Shown: positions 34,710 to 45,001, counted from the stretch's first letter. The stretch is DNA of 64,000 nt from SZUA-309 sp965232595 (GCA_965232595.1 OZ246983.1:3968001-4032000); one strand, 5' to 3'. Made by a program: numbers and translations. Notes: a model not told the origin generated them from the sequence alone.

Positions 34710-34747
34710 TGTGACGAAGTTCTAAGTTAAATGTGACGTGGCGCACA
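34710..34747. promoter_or_regulatory. CRP-like sites upstream of two exported-protein genes
   Basis: TGTGA-N6-GCACA at 34732-34747 differs from the CRP consensus TGTGA-N6-TCACA by one base. A TGTGA half-site at 34710 begins a 13-mer, TGTGACGAAGTTC, also found at 37657. They lie in the divergent region (34631-34957) between the DUF4124 and Cys-rich genes. That gap holds nothing else I can name apart from the palindrome at 34791. Confidence 0.4.
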
Positions 34748-34790
34748 CTTTACGCAGGCGTGGCTTGAGCACTTAGTTGGGTCTGACGTT

Positions 34791-34807
34791 AGATATATTC
34801 GATATCT
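34791..34807. promoter_or_regulatory. AT-rich palindrome
   Basis: AGATAT and ATATCT with a 5-bp spacer, in an AT-rich stretch about 150 bp before the Cys-rich protein gene. It may be a repressor operator or part of a promoter. Confidence 0.3.
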
Positions 34808-34957
34808 AATTGATAAATATAGGGAAAATATCTGAGGTTCCGGAATGTGAATTACTTCTCACCTCATCTGACGACCTTTTCTCACATCTCATCACTTGCG
34901 TTGCAATGCCCCTCGGCGCACCATGATCCGGCTTTAATGAACTGGGGGGTTCAAAAA

Positions 34958-35266
34958 ATGCAAACCTCACTGAAGTACATGCTGGCAGCCTTCCTCATGA
35001 TGGTCGGAGCTTCCGCATGGAGTGATTGCGCCTGCTTCTGCGTGGATGGGGAGCTGGCAACGATGTGCACGGACGTCGGCGAAGCCCAGGACAATCCGAA
35101 TCTCTGCCCGAACAGCGGTAGCGCAAGCTGCCCGCAGGAGCAGGAAGTCAGCGCCAGTGGCGCTTACGAGGCGCCTTCTGAAGGTGCGGTAGATTGCCGG
35201 AGCATCCGGGTTTACGACGCGATCCGTGGCGAGTACGTCACGGCGAAGGCCTGCAACGTAATCTGA
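34958..35266 (+). CDS. small exported Cys-rich protein
   Basis: A 102-residue protein. A signal peptide (MQTSLKYMLAAFLMMVGASA) is followed by a mature part with eight Cys (DCACFC, then single Cys at MCT, LCP, SCP, DCR, ACN), enough for four disulfides. The ATG at 34958 follows a GGGGGG run 8 bp upstream. It is acidic. I do not recognise a family; a small secreted or periplasmic disulfide-stabilised protein is the safest description. Confidence 0.65.
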   Translation: MQTSLKYMLAAFLMMVGASAWSDCACFCVDGELATMCTDVGEAQDNPNLCPNSGSASCPQEQEVSASGAYEAPSEGAVDCRSIRVYDAIRGEYVTAKACNVI

Positions 35267-35388
35267 CCGAAGACTGATCAGGCGCTGCCGCGGGAACAGG
35301 ACCTCCCAAGTCAGAAGACGCGAGCAGCGCAGACAAGCAAGCAACGATAGGCGTGGTGCGCTAGCATCAGGCCTTTTCGCGTTTCTGC

Positions 35389-36108
35389 ATGTCCTCAGGC
35401 TTTCCTCCATCACCCCGGCTCAGCATCGTCGTCCCTGTGCTCAATGACGCAGCGGCGCTCGAGCGGTTGCTGGAAGACCTCTCCACTCATATGGCCCTGT
35501 TCGAGACCCCGGTAGAGCTGTTGGTCGTGGATGGTGGCAGCACCGATGACTCCAGAACAGTTGCGTTGAAGTACGGCGCCAGCCTGCTTGATGCGCCGCG
35601 GGGCAGAGGCCAGCAGCTCAATACGGGCTGTCGTGCCGCCCGGGGCGACTGGCTCTGGCTGCTGCACGCCGATACCCGGCCGGATGAGGATGCGGTCAGG
35701 GAGATGTGCGCCGAGGCGAGCAGAGCCGGCACCGTTGGCTGGGGCGGGCACAGCGTTCGCTTCGATGATGGATCTGCGCAGATGCGGCTGACCGCCGCCC
35801 TGATGAACGCCCGGTCGAGGCTGACCGGCATCTGCACCGGAGACCAGGGGATGTTCCTGCACAGGCAACTGCTGGTGAGGGTCGGCGGGGTGCCGGAGCA
35901 ACCGCTGATGGAGGACGTGGAGCTCAGCCGGCGCCTGAAGCGTCTCTGCGCGCCGCGCTGTCGGCAAACAATGGTGCAGACTTCGGCCCGGCGCTGGCGG
36001 CAGAGCGGCTGGCTCACTACCGTGCTGCGCATGTGGCGTTACCGTCTGCGCTACTGGCTGGGTGAGCCCGCCGAGACGCTGGCGGCCGATTACTACCGGA
36101 ATTCATGA
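35389..36108 (+). CDS. TIGR04283-family glycosyltransferase
   Basis: A 239-residue GT2-family enzyme. It has LSIVVPVLNDAAALERLL, then LVVDGGSTDDS for nucleotide binding, GRGQQLNTGCRAARGDW.WLLHADTR (DxD-like HAD), and GDQGMFLHR. These match the TIGR04283 branch named for arsenosugar biosynthesis, which is usually found beside TIGR04282 proteins, as here. It overlaps the next gene by ATGA. Confidence 0.88.
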   Translation: MSSGFPPSPRLSIVVPVLNDAAALERLLEDLSTHMALFETPVELLVVDGGSTDDSRTVALKYGASLLDAPRGRGQQLNTGCRAARGDWLWLLHADTRPDEDAVREMCAEASRAGTVGWGGHSVRFDDGSAQMRLTAALMNARSRLTGICTGDQGMFLHRQLLVRVGGVPEQPLMEDVELSRRLKRLCAPRCRQTMVQTSARRWRQSGWLTTVLRMWRYRLRYWLGEPAETLAADYYRNS

Positions 36109-36722
36109 AAGACACGCTGATCATCTTCGCCCGCACGCCTGAGCTTGGTCGGGTCAAAAAGCGGCTGGCAGCAGATCTCGGCGACCAGCGCGCGTTAGCG
36201 GCTCATGAGGAATTGCTGCAGCGGGTCATCACACAGACCAGTGGCGGCGACTATCAGGTTGACCTGTGGCTGACCAGTCTGTCAAAGCAGCTGCCCGCCT
36301 GGCTCAGCGATGCGGCTTCGGCGCTCCATGAGCAGGGTGTGGGCGATCTCGGCCAGCGCATGCAGCAGGCCATGACGCCGACGCTCACCGACGGCAGGCG
36401 CTGCGTGCTCGTTGGCAGTGATTGCCCGGGGATAGACAGGGACTACGTGCTGGCGGCGTTCGCTGCGTTGCAGAGGTCGGAGGTGGTGTTCGGGCCCGCC
36501 GAAGATGGTGGTTACGGTCTGGTCGGGATGAAGCGCCTGGTGCCTGAGGTGTTTGCCGAGGAGCACTGGGGCGACGCCCGGGTGCTCGAGCGCGCTCGTG
36601 CGCGGGCGATCAGTGCCGGTGCCTCGGTTGCCCTGCTGCCTGAAATCTACGACGTGGACACGCCGAGCGATTGGCAGCGTTACAAGAGAGAGTCTGGGGA
36701 GGGCGGTGACGTGGGCGCGTAG
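36105..36722 (+). CDS. TIGR04282-family (DUF2064) glycosyltransferase-like protein
   Basis: A 205-residue protein with a nucleotidyl/glycosyltransferase-like fold. It has LIIFARTPELGRVKKRLAA, VGSDCPGIDRDYV, and GPAEDGGYGLVGMKR, the standard motifs. Partner of the preceding gene; the pair is linked in the family literature to arsenosugar or glycolipid synthesis, but the substrate here is unproven. It ends 13 bp from the convergent PilZ gene. Confidence 0.9.
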   Translation: MKDTLIIFARTPELGRVKKRLAADLGDQRALAAHEELLQRVITQTSGGDYQVDLWLTSLSKQLPAWLSDAASALHEQGVGDLGQRMQQAMTPTLTDGRRCVLVGSDCPGIDRDYVLAAFAALQRSEVVFGPAEDGGYGLVGMKRLVPEVFAEEHWGDARVLERARARAISAGASVALLPEIYDVDTPSDWQRYKRESGEGGDVGA

Positions 36723-36735
36723 CGGTTAAGCCAGC

Positions 36736-37503
36736 TCAACCCCGCTCTGCATTCTGGGCCAACGACTGAATAAACTGCTCCAGGCGTCGCCGGTCGGTGA
36801 CGTGCATGCCGGTGAACTCCATGCCGCAGATCACTTTACGCGTGAGCTTGTTGTAGCTCGCATGCCGGACCACTGCCTGAACGCTCAGATCGTAGAGGCT
36901 GGGGATGCTGATGCTCGCCGACTCGAGGATCTCTCCGGACTCGAGCGGCGGATGCACCGGGCCCGGGATCGCCACCCGACAGCCACCGGCGGAAATGTCC
37001 AGCATGCGTCCTTCCAGAGTGTTGGTGTGATCGCGGTCGGTGGCGACCTTTCGGAACAGGTTGACGGTGGCCGGGTTCGAGTCGGTCCGCAGGGGCAGGT
37101 CGTAACGGGTGGCCCGACGCCGCTGCTGGAACAGTGCGTTCGAGGGCAGCGGAATGCGGAAGAAGGGTACGCCTCGATCCTCATCAATCAGGCGAACCTG
37201 GTTGCCTTCGCTGTAGAGGTAGAGGCCGTTGGCCCGACCTGAGAAAGCGAAGCGGCGCCTCGCACCCATCAGCTTCAACCCGGATCGCGGCTGCAGATCC
37301 TCGATCAGGAACTCGTCGCCGAGCACGTCGAGTACCCGGGCAGTGAATATGGTGGTCTCGTTCTCGAACGTGAGCTTGAGCCCCACGCGCTGGTTTCGCA
37401 GCGTCTTCAGAGCCTCACCGATCTCTGCCGGATCCTTCAGGTAGGTCGTAAAAGCGTTGGACTGGTCGTCCTCCACCTTTTCCGTTCGTAGCGCTTCTGC
37501 CAT
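36736..37503 (-). CDS. YcgR-like PilZ c-di-GMP effector
   Basis: A 255-residue protein. The N-terminal YcgR-N-like split beta barrel (about 25-120) is followed by a PilZ domain (about 121-245). The two c-di-GMP motifs are intact: RRRATR (128-133) and DISAGG (169-174). YcgR-type proteins slow the flagellar motor when c-di-GMP is high. No flagellar genes lie nearby. A consensus CRP-like site sits 154 bp upstream. Confidence 0.88.
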   Translation of the reverse strand: MAEALRTEKVEDDQSNAFTTYLKDPAEIGEALKTLRNQRVGLKLTFENETTIFTARVLDVLGDEFLIEDLQPRSGLKLMGARRRFAFSGRANGLYLYSEGNQVRLIDEDRGVPFFRIPLPSNALFQQRRRATRYDLPLRTDSNPATVNLFRKVATDRDHTNTLEGRMLDISAGGCRVAIPGPVHPPLESGEILESASISIPSLYDLSVQAVVRHASYNKLTRKVICGMEFTGMHVTDRRRLEQFIQSLAQNAERG

Positions 37504-37656
37504 GTTCTCTCAGTCCGTCCGCAGTCCATGTGCCCACAGCTCGGCATCCTTTCCAGAAACTGCGTATCTCTCTGGGCCTCATTTTCTAGTTGGGGCGGTG
37601 GAAAACCGTTCTGCAGGTCGCAACTTGGCGGCGAAGACGGTGGGGTAGGGCCAGAG

Positions 37657-37672
37657 TGTGACGAAGTTCACA
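37657..37672. promoter_or_regulatory. consensus CRP-type site upstream of the PilZ gene
   Basis: TGTGA-CGAAGT-TCACA is an exact match to the core CRP/Vfr consensus, and symmetry extends one base each way (GTGTGA/TCACAC). It lies between the sufE stop and the PilZ gene start (154 bp from the ATG). A CRP-family regulator binding here could link c-di-GMP output to cAMP or oxygen status. Confidence 0.55.
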
Positions 37673-37694
37673 CGATTGCAGCGGGCGCGCTGGT

Positions 37695-38102
37695 TCAGGC
37701 GGCGGCCAGTTCCCGGATTCTGCCGATCATGGCTTTCAGGCCGTTGCCGCGGGTGGGGCTCAGGTGCTTCAGCAGCGCGAGCTCTTCGAACAGAGCTTCG
37801 ATGTCATAACTGGCAACGTCCGAGCGCTCCAGGCCGTTGTAAGCCGCCAGCACGATGGCGATCAGGCCGCGGACGATGTGCGCGTCGCTGTCCAGGCAGA
37901 GCTGCAGGCGGTCCTCACTGTCGAACTCCGCCGTCAGCCAGACCTGGCTCTGGCAGCCGCGCACCAGGTTGTCCTCCTGCTTCGAGGCATCCGGCATGTC
38001 CGGCAGGCCTTTGCCGAGGTCAATGATGAAACGGTACTTGTCTTCCCAGTCGTCGAAGAACTCGAACGACTCGCGGATCTCATCGAGCGCTGCGTCGGAC
38101 AT
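37695..38102 (-). CDS. sufE: SufE, sulfur acceptor for SufS
   Basis: A 135-residue protein. The acceptor Cys lies in VRGCQSQVWL; surrounding motifs (WEDKYRFIIDLGK, HLSPTRGNG) are diagnostic. It takes persulfide sulfur from SufS and raises its activity. Last gene of the suf operon, 2 bp after sufT. Confidence 0.95.
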   Translation of the reverse strand: MSDAALDEIRESFEFFDDWEDKYRFIIDLGKGLPDMPDASKQEDNLVRGCQSQVWLTAEFDSEDRLQLCLDSDAHIVRGLIAIVLAAYNGLERSDVASYDIEALFEELALLKHLSPTRGNGLKAMIGRIRELAAA

Positions 38103-38104
38103 AG

Positions 38105-38635
38105 TCAGAACAGGCCCAGCTCGAGCTGGGCTTCCTCGCTCATCATCTCCCGGGACCAGGGCGGGTCGAACACCAGCTCCACGTCTACCGTCCGCACCAG
38201 CGGTACCTGGCCAACCCGACGCTTCACGTCGGCGACCAGCACGTCCCCCATGCCGCAGCCCGGTGCGGTCAGCGTCATGTCGATGGCGACGTGACCGTTG
38301 TCCTGGTCGATCCGAACATCGTAGATCAGCCCCAGGTCGGCAACGTTTACCGGGATCTCCGGATCGAACACGGAAGCCAGCGCCTCCTGGACCTGATCCG
38401 CGCTGATCCTGCCGTCTGCCGGCTGCTCGAAGGACAGGTGTTCGGGCTCGAAGCCGAGGACGTCCGCATCCTCGCTGTCGATGCGGGCCATGTTGCCGTT
38501 GAAAATCACCGTGTAGGTGCCGCCCAGGCTCTGGGTCAGGGTCACGAAGGTGTTGCCGGGAATGGTGACCGGGTCACCGGTGGGTACCAGGCGGGCAGCG
38601 CATTCGCGCGTGGTCGAGATCAGACGTCGTTCCAA
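38105..38635 (-). CDS. sufT: SufT-like iron-sulfur maturation protein (DUF59)
   Basis: About 176 residues from a TTG at 38635. The N-terminal part, with PGNTFVTLTQSLGGTYTV and NMARID, is typical of SufT; the C-terminal DUF59/MIP18-like domain has DPEIPVNVADLGLIY and TAPGCGMGDVL. SufT helps deliver or mature Fe-S clusters. The frame is open further upstream, overlapping sufA, but the added residues are not family-like. Confidence 0.85.
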   Translation of the reverse strand: MERRLISTTRECAARLVPTGDPVTIPGNTFVTLTQSLGGTYTVIFNGNMARIDSEDADVLGFEPEHLSFEQPADGRISADQVQEALASVFDPEIPVNVADLGLIYDVRIDQDNGHVAIDMTLTAPGCGMGDVLVADVKRRVGQVPLVRTVDVELVFDPPWSREMMSEEAQLELGLF

Positions 38636-38645
38636 GCGGGCGTGC

Positions 38646-39008
38646 TCAGTCGTCTTTGATCGAGAAGCTCTCACCGCAGCCGCAGTAGCTCTCGGCGCGG
38701 GGATTCTTGAACTTGAGGCTGGCGTTGAGGCCCTCGACCTCGAAGTCGATCTCGGTGCCCACGACCAGAGGCAGATCCTGGCGCTGGACGTAGACGTCGA
38801 TGTCCTCGAAGTGGAAGCGCTCATCGTCGGCCTCCGGGCCGTCGATGTAGTCCAGGGTATACATGAAGCCGTTGCAGCCGCTCTCCTTGACTCCCAGGCG
38901 CAGAAAACGGTGGCCGGATCGGGAGATCTGACCGGCGATGTGCGCCCGCGCAGCGTCCGTCACGGCGATGGCTGCGTCCTGGTTCGGGTCGTACGATGTG
39001 ACTGACAT
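38646..39008 (-). CDS. sufA: A-type iron-sulfur carrier (HesB/SufA/ErpA family)
   Basis: A 120-residue carrier. The three cluster-ligating Cys are present: ESGCNGF and SYCGCGESF. It accepts clusters from the SufBCD scaffold and passes them on. The N-terminal part is slightly longer than ErpA. Between sufS and sufT in the operon. Confidence 0.93.
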   Translation of the reverse strand: MSVTSYDPNQDAAIAVTDAARAHIAGQISRSGHRFLRLGVKESGCNGFMYTLDYIDGPEADDERFHFEDIDVYVQRQDLPLVVGTEIDFEVEGLNASLKFKNPRAESYCGCGESFSIKDD

Positions 39009-39027
39009 AGTGGCCTCCTGCTCCGGA

Positions 39028-40224
39028 TCAGATGAAAGTGAGCGCTTTCCGCAAGGCGCTTACGAATCGATCCACATCCTCTTCGGAATTATACAGACTG
39101 AAGGAAGCGCGCACGGTTCCCGGCACCCCGAGCCGCTCCATCAGCGGCATGGTGCAGTGATGGCCCGTGCGCACGGCGATGCCCTGCTGGTCGAGCAGAG
39201 TGCCGATATCGTGGGGGTGACTGCCTTCCACAACGAAAGAGATTGCACCCACCCGTTCCTGAGGCTCGCCCACCAGCCGAACTTCCGGCATCTGCTTGAG
39301 GGCGCTGACGGTGCGGTCCAGAAGGTCCGCCTCGTGCGCGCGGATTTCCTCCCAGGAAAGGGCGCTCAAGTACTCGAGCGCGGCCCCGAAGCCGATCACG
39401 CCGGCAATGTTCGGCGTTCCAGCCTCGAACTTGTAGGGCAGCACGTTGTAGGTCGCTTCGGTCAGAGTGACGTGCTCGATCATCTCGCCACCCCCCTGCC
39501 ACGGCGGCATCTCTTCCAGCAGCTCGCGCCGGCCGTAGAGCAGCCCGGTGCCCGTAGGGCCGTAGGTTTTGTGGGCGGAGCCCGCGTAAAAGTCGCAGCC
39601 GAGGGCCTGGACGTCGACCGGCAGGTGGGCAAGCGCCTGGGCGCCGTCCACCACCGTCAGGGCGCCCGCCTGCCTGGCGCTGGCGACCATCTCGGCCACC
39701 GGATGCACGCTGCCGAGCGCGTTCGATACGTGTCCGAACGCGGCAATCACCGGGCGGTTGGCCAGCTTCTCCTGAAAGTCGCGCTGATCGATGTCGCCGT
39801 TGTCTTCGACCCGGGCGGCAACGAGCTCCGCACCCGTGGCGGCGGCCAGCATCTGCCAGGGCACGATGTTCGAGTGGTGTTCCAGCTCGGTGATGAGGAT
39901 CGTGCTGCCGGGCTGAACCCGGTCGCGCAGGGTTGCCGCGAGCAGGTTGATGCTGGCGGTGGTGCCGGAGGTGAAGATGATCTCTTCCCGATGTGCCGCG
40001 TTGAGGAAACGTCGGGCGCTGTCCCGGGCTGCCTCGTAGGCGCGGGTTGCCTCATCGGCGAGACCATGGGCCGCACGATGCACGTTGGCATTCACGGTCC
40101 GGTAGTACTCGTCCATTGCGTGCAGAACCGCGGCAGGCTTCTGCGTGGTGGCGGCATTATCCAGGTAGACGAGCGGCTTGCCGTTCATCTCCTCGTGCAG
40201 AATAGGGAAGTCCTGACGGTTCAT
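39028..40224 (-). CDS. sufS: SufS cysteine desulfurase
   Basis: A 398-residue PLP enzyme. It has YLDNAATTQKP at the N-terminus, the PLP lysine in GSAHKTYGPTG, and the catalytic Cys in RTGHHCTMPL. It removes sulfur from cysteine, giving alanine and a persulfide for SufE. The ATG at 40224 overlaps the sufD stop as ATGA; in-frame codons further upstream are inside sufD. Confidence 0.95.
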   Translation of the reverse strand: MNRQDFPILHEEMNGKPLVYLDNAATTQKPAAVLHAMDEYYRTVNANVHRAAHGLADEATRAYEAARDSARRFLNAAHREEIIFTSGTTASINLLAATLRDRVQPGSTILITELEHHSNIVPWQMLAAATGAELVAARVEDNGDIDQRDFQEKLANRPVIAAFGHVSNALGSVHPVAEMVASARQAGALTVVDGAQALAHLPVDVQALGCDFYAGSAHKTYGPTGTGLLYGRRELLEEMPPWQGGGEMIEHVTLTEATYNVLPYKFEAGTPNIAGVIGFGAALEYLSALSWEEIRAHEADLLDRTVSALKQMPEVRLVGEPQERVGAISFVVEGSHPHDIGTLLDQQGIAVRTGHHCTMPLMERLGVPGTVRASFSLYNSEEDVDRFVSALRKALTFI

Positions 40225-41351
40225 GAGGCCTGAGTCCAGTCGCCGAGCAGCGCGTCCTCGGCGGTTTCCGCCAGCGGACCTTCGATGCACTCGTTGATGA
40301 AAGCCCGACACAGCATGCGCCGCGCGTCACCCGGGGTGAGGCCGCGGGAGCGCAGGTAGAAGAGGCTCTCGTCGGAGATCTGGCCAACGGTGGCGCCGTG
40401 CGAGCAGCGAACGTCGTCCGTATAGATCTCCAGCTCCGGTTTGGTGTTGATGATCGCATCGCTGTGCAGGGCCAGGTTGCGGTTCGACAGCCCTGCGTCC
40501 GAACGTGGTGCGCCGGGGTGGATGTGAATTCGACCGTTGAACACCGCAGTGCCCTTGCCAGCGCCGATCCCATGAAAACGCTGCTCGCTTTTTGTGTCGG
40601 CGGCGCGATGCTCGAGGATGAGCTGCTGGTCGAGATGGCTGCCACCCTCGACGACGTAGGCGCCGGTCACATCGGCGCTGGCCTCCGGTTCGTTGAGGAG
40701 GATTTGCGCCTCGACCCGCCGCCGGCTGCCGCCGGTCAGGTACTGCTGGCGACGATATCGGCTCCTGGCGCTCTGGTGCACCTGGGTCATGGCCCAGTGT
40801 GAGCTCGCGCCGGAGACCGCCGTAAATGCGTGCTCGAGCTGGCTGTCAGCGCCGAGGTGCAGGTAGAGGCTGTGATTGAGAAACTCGTCGGTCTCGGCCT
40901 GCTCGATCAGCGTCGCCTGTACGCCGGTTGCCAGGCGGATGACCACGGGCACCGACAATCCAGCGCCGTGGCGAATCGTGATGGGCTCGGCGAGGCTGTG
41001 CTCGGCGTCGATCAGGATCAGATCGCCTGCCATCAGCAGCGCGAGGTCGGCGAACGGGAACCGCTCGGCGCTCGGGCCATCCTGGATGGCTGCTGCTGAG
41101 CCGTCGAGATCTGCCAGGCCGCGAACGCTGACGCCGGGCTGATCCAGACCGGATATGTCCGGCCGGCTGGCGGTGCAGCTGCCGAGACCTTCCACGAACT
41201 CGGCGGTCGGCGTGTACTTCCAGAACTCGCGAAAGAGCTCGGTACCTGCGCCGGCGCTGGCACGGTCGAGCAGGGCGGCAGCGTCCAGCCCGCCCGCCTG
41301 CGGCAGCTCAAGCGCTCTGATCCGCTCCGCGGTGCTCAGTCGGTCAGCCAT
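40221..41351 (-). CDS. sufD: SufD scaffold subunit
   Basis: A 376-residue beta-helix scaffold subunit. It contains the SufBD core signatures IHIHPGAPRSDAGLSNRNL, YTDDVRCSHGATVGQI and RGLTPGDARRMLCRAFI. It pairs with SufB, and SufC ATPase drives their opening for cluster assembly. It overlaps sufC by 16 bp. Confidence 0.95.
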   Translation of the reverse strand: MADRLSTAERIRALELPQAGGLDAAALLDRASAGAGTELFREFWKYTPTAEFVEGLGSCTASRPDISGLDQPGVSVRGLADLDGSAAAIQDGPSAERFPFADLALLMAGDLILIDAEHSLAEPITIRHGAGLSVPVVIRLATGVQATLIEQAETDEFLNHSLYLHLGADSQLEHAFTAVSGASSHWAMTQVHQSARSRYRRQQYLTGGSRRRVEAQILLNEPEASADVTGAYVVEGGSHLDQQLILEHRAADTKSEQRFHGIGAGKGTAVFNGRIHIHPGAPRSDAGLSNRNLALHSDAIINTKPELEIYTDDVRCSHGATVGQISDESLFYLRSRGLTPGDARRMLCRAFINECIEGPLAETAEDALLGDWTQAS

Positions 41352-42078
41352 GCGTAGCCCTTGTCTTCGAGTTCCAGCGCCAGCTCCCGGCCGCCGGAAC
41401 GGACGATCACGCCATCGGCGAGTACGTGCACGGTATCCGGGACGATGTGTTCGAGCAGGCGCTGATAGTGGGTGATCAGCAGCACGCCGTTGTGCTCGTC
41501 GCTGTAGCTGTTGACCCCGTCGGACACCACCTGCAGCGCATCGATGTCGAGGCCGGAGTCGGTCTCATCGAGAACTGCCAGGGAAGGATCCAGCAGCAGG
41601 AGCTGCAGGATCTCGTTGCGTTTCTTCTCGCCGCCCGAGAACCCTTCGTTGACCCCGCGCTTGAGGAACTCGGGGTTCAGGTCCAGATCGGCGGCAATGG
41701 CGCGCACCTTGCGCATGAACTCCACCGTGTTCGGCGGCTCCTCACCGCGGGCGGCAGCCAGGTTGTCCATGGAGGCCTTGAGGAACTCCATGTTGCTGAC
41801 GCCTGGTATCTCCACCGGGTACTGGAAAGCGAGGAACACGCCCTGCTGCGCACGGACCTCGGGCTCCACGTCGTTCAGCAGCTGACCGCGGTAGTAGATC
41901 TCACCGGACTCGATCTCGTAGCCCGGCTTGCCGGCGATCACAGCCGCCAGCGTGCTCTTGCCGGAGCCGTTCGGCCCCATGATGGCGTGCACGGAGCCCG
42001 CTTCCAGGGTCAGGTTGAGGCCCTTGAGAATCGGCTTGCCCGCCACCTTTACGTGCAGGTCTTTCACTTCCAGCAGGC

Positions 42079-42082
<4 letters not shown>
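41336..42082 (-). CDS. sufC: SufC ABC-type ATPase
   Basis: A 248-residue ATPase. Walker A is GPNGSGKSTLA, the signature FSGGEKKR, Walker B LAVLDETDSGLDID, and the switch His is present in VLLITHYQR. It powers conformational change of SufBD. Overlaps sufB by ATGA. Confidence 0.97.
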
Positions 42083-43530
<1,448 letters not shown>

Positions 43531-43584
43531 TGGCGGTCCCAGCCAATTTTTGAGGCGGGAATTGTACCCGCTAGACCCTCCCGA

Positions 43585-43609
43585 ATACCAGAGTAATTTA
43601 GTCGGGTAT
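43585..43609. promoter_or_regulatory. IscR type-1-like operator of the suf operon
   Basis: A 25-bp imperfect palindrome. Read on the coding (minus) strand, it begins ATACCCGACTAAAT and ends CTCTGGTAT, matching the Fe-S-dependent IscR type-1 pattern ATAnnYGACT-N3-YAGTCR-like. It lies between a TTGCAA (-35-like) and the -10-like TGGTAT, about 55 bp before the sufB GTG, so cluster-loaded IscR would block transcription. IscR itself is not in the window. Confidence 0.65.
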
Positions 43610-43687
43610 TGCAATTTTCCTTGGCGGGTCAGTGCTGGAGCCCTTACACTGCGGGGCTTTCGCGTATCCCAAGGTTAATTGACGTCC

Positions 43688-44317
43688 ATGCCGAAACTTC
43701 AGCCGCTGCCCGAAGACCATATGTACCAGGCCTACGGCGTCTACCTCCTGGAATCCAAGCATCGGCTGATCCGGCGGCTGAAGAAGGCGTACCAGCCCTC
43801 AGTACATGGGCACAAAACCTGGAACTCCAGCTTCCTGCTGATGGACTACCTGCAGCACCACCCGCTGAAGAAAAAAGCCAAGGTGCTGGAGGTGGGCTGC
43901 GGCTGGGGACCTGGGTCCATCTTCTGCGCCAAGCAGTTCAAGGCCAAGGTGACGGGGCTCGACATCGACAAAGAGGTGTTTCCCTTTCTCGATGTGCTGG
44001 CGGAGCTCAACGACGTCTCCGTGGCGCCGATGACCCGTCGGCTCGAGTCGCTAAAGGGTCAGGACCTCGGCAAGTTCGACGTCATCGTCGGCTCAGACGT
44101 CTGCTTCTGGGACTCGCTGGTGAAATCGCTCAACCAGATGATCAACCGAGCCATGAAGCACGGGGTAGAGCGGATCATCATCACCGATCCGGGCCGGCCG
44201 ACCTTCTACGAGCTCTGCGACATGGCGCGGAAAAAGCATGATGTGGTGCTGCACGAGTGGTACGCCACCGAGCCGCGGCACTTCGTTGGAGAGGTAGTGG
44301 AGATCCGCCCGCGCTGA
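43688..44317 (+). CDS. class I SAM-dependent methyltransferase (METTL21-like)
   Basis: A 209-residue enzyme. SAM motif VLEVGCGWGPGSIFCAKQF, acidic loop VTGLDIDKEV, post-I region VIVGSDVCFWDSLV, and IIITDPGRPTFYEL. It resembles compact protein-lysine/METTL21-type methyltransferases; substrate not known. ATG at 43688 chosen over TTG at 43679. Divergent from suf. Confidence 0.82.
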   Translation: MPKLQPLPEDHMYQAYGVYLLESKHRLIRRLKKAYQPSVHGHKTWNSSFLLMDYLQHHPLKKKAKVLEVGCGWGPGSIFCAKQFKAKVTGLDIDKEVFPFLDVLAELNDVSVAPMTRRLESLKGQDLGKFDVIVGSDVCFWDSLVKSLNQMINRAMKHGVERIIITDPGRPTFYELCDMARKKHDVVLHEWYATEPRHFVGEVVEIRPR

Positions 44318-44332
44318 GTGCTGCGGCGGCGC

Positions 44333-45001
44333 TCAGCCGTTCAGCAGAAAGGTCTTCAGCTGCTTGGAGAGGCTCGCGCAGGCCGAGTTCTGCACCCGGG
44401 CGATCAGCGGCACCGGGACCACCACGGCCGGAATGTAGCTGGTGCCGATGGCGTCCGAGCTCACCCGTCCTACCGCGTAGCCGCTCTGCACGTCCCAGAC
44501 CGTCGCCTCGTAAGAGGAATCGTTTTCCCAGGTGAGGAAGCCGAAGCAGCCACCGCCGGTGGCAGTGACGCTGCAGGTCATGGAGCCAGCTGAGTCCGTG
44601 CGGATCGTCGAGCCGTCAATCCAGACCAGGTAGCGCAGGCCGAGCTCGCGCAGGCGTTCGGCAACCACCGGCGTCGACATGATTTCCGGCAGGTCGCCGG
44701 TTTTCGCCGGCGCGGTGCGCGGCTCGAACCACGGGAAGACCGCATCCCTGAACGCGGCTTCGCTGATCACGTTCATCCCTTCGCCGCCTTTACCCATGCG
44801 GTCGCCGACGCAGCGGACGAAGTTCATCTCCGTCTCGTCCGAGCTCGGACGATCCTTGCGGCCGAGCACCACGATAGCCTCGACATCGCTGATCCCGGTG
44901 GAGGCTTCCCGCACCTGCTGAACGGTAGCGGTCACGCAGCCACCGAAGGCAGGGAGCACGAGCAGCAGAACGAAACCGTGGAACAGCGTTCGAGGTTGCA
45001 T
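44333..45001 (-). CDS. lipoprotein at the end of the envelope-machine operon
   Basis: A 222-residue lipoprotein. The signal ends AFGGC with Cys22 to be lipidated. The mature part has repeated short beta-type strands (YLVWIDGSTI, SYEATVWDVQSGYAVGRVS) and two pairs of Cys. The ATG at 45001 overlaps the stop of the previous lipoprotein. Last of twelve co-directional genes. I recognise no family. Confidence 0.78.
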   Translation of the reverse strand: MQPRTLFHGFVLLLVLPAFGGCVTATVQQVREASTGISDVEAIVVLGRKDRPSSDETEMNFVRCVGDRMGKGGEGMNVISEAAFRDAVFPWFEPRTAPAKTGDLPEIMSTPVVAERLRELGLRYLVWIDGSTIRTDSAGSMTCSVTATGGGCFGFLTWENDSSYEATVWDVQSGYAVGRVSSDAIGTSYIPAVVVPVPLIARVQNSACASLSKQLKTFLLNG

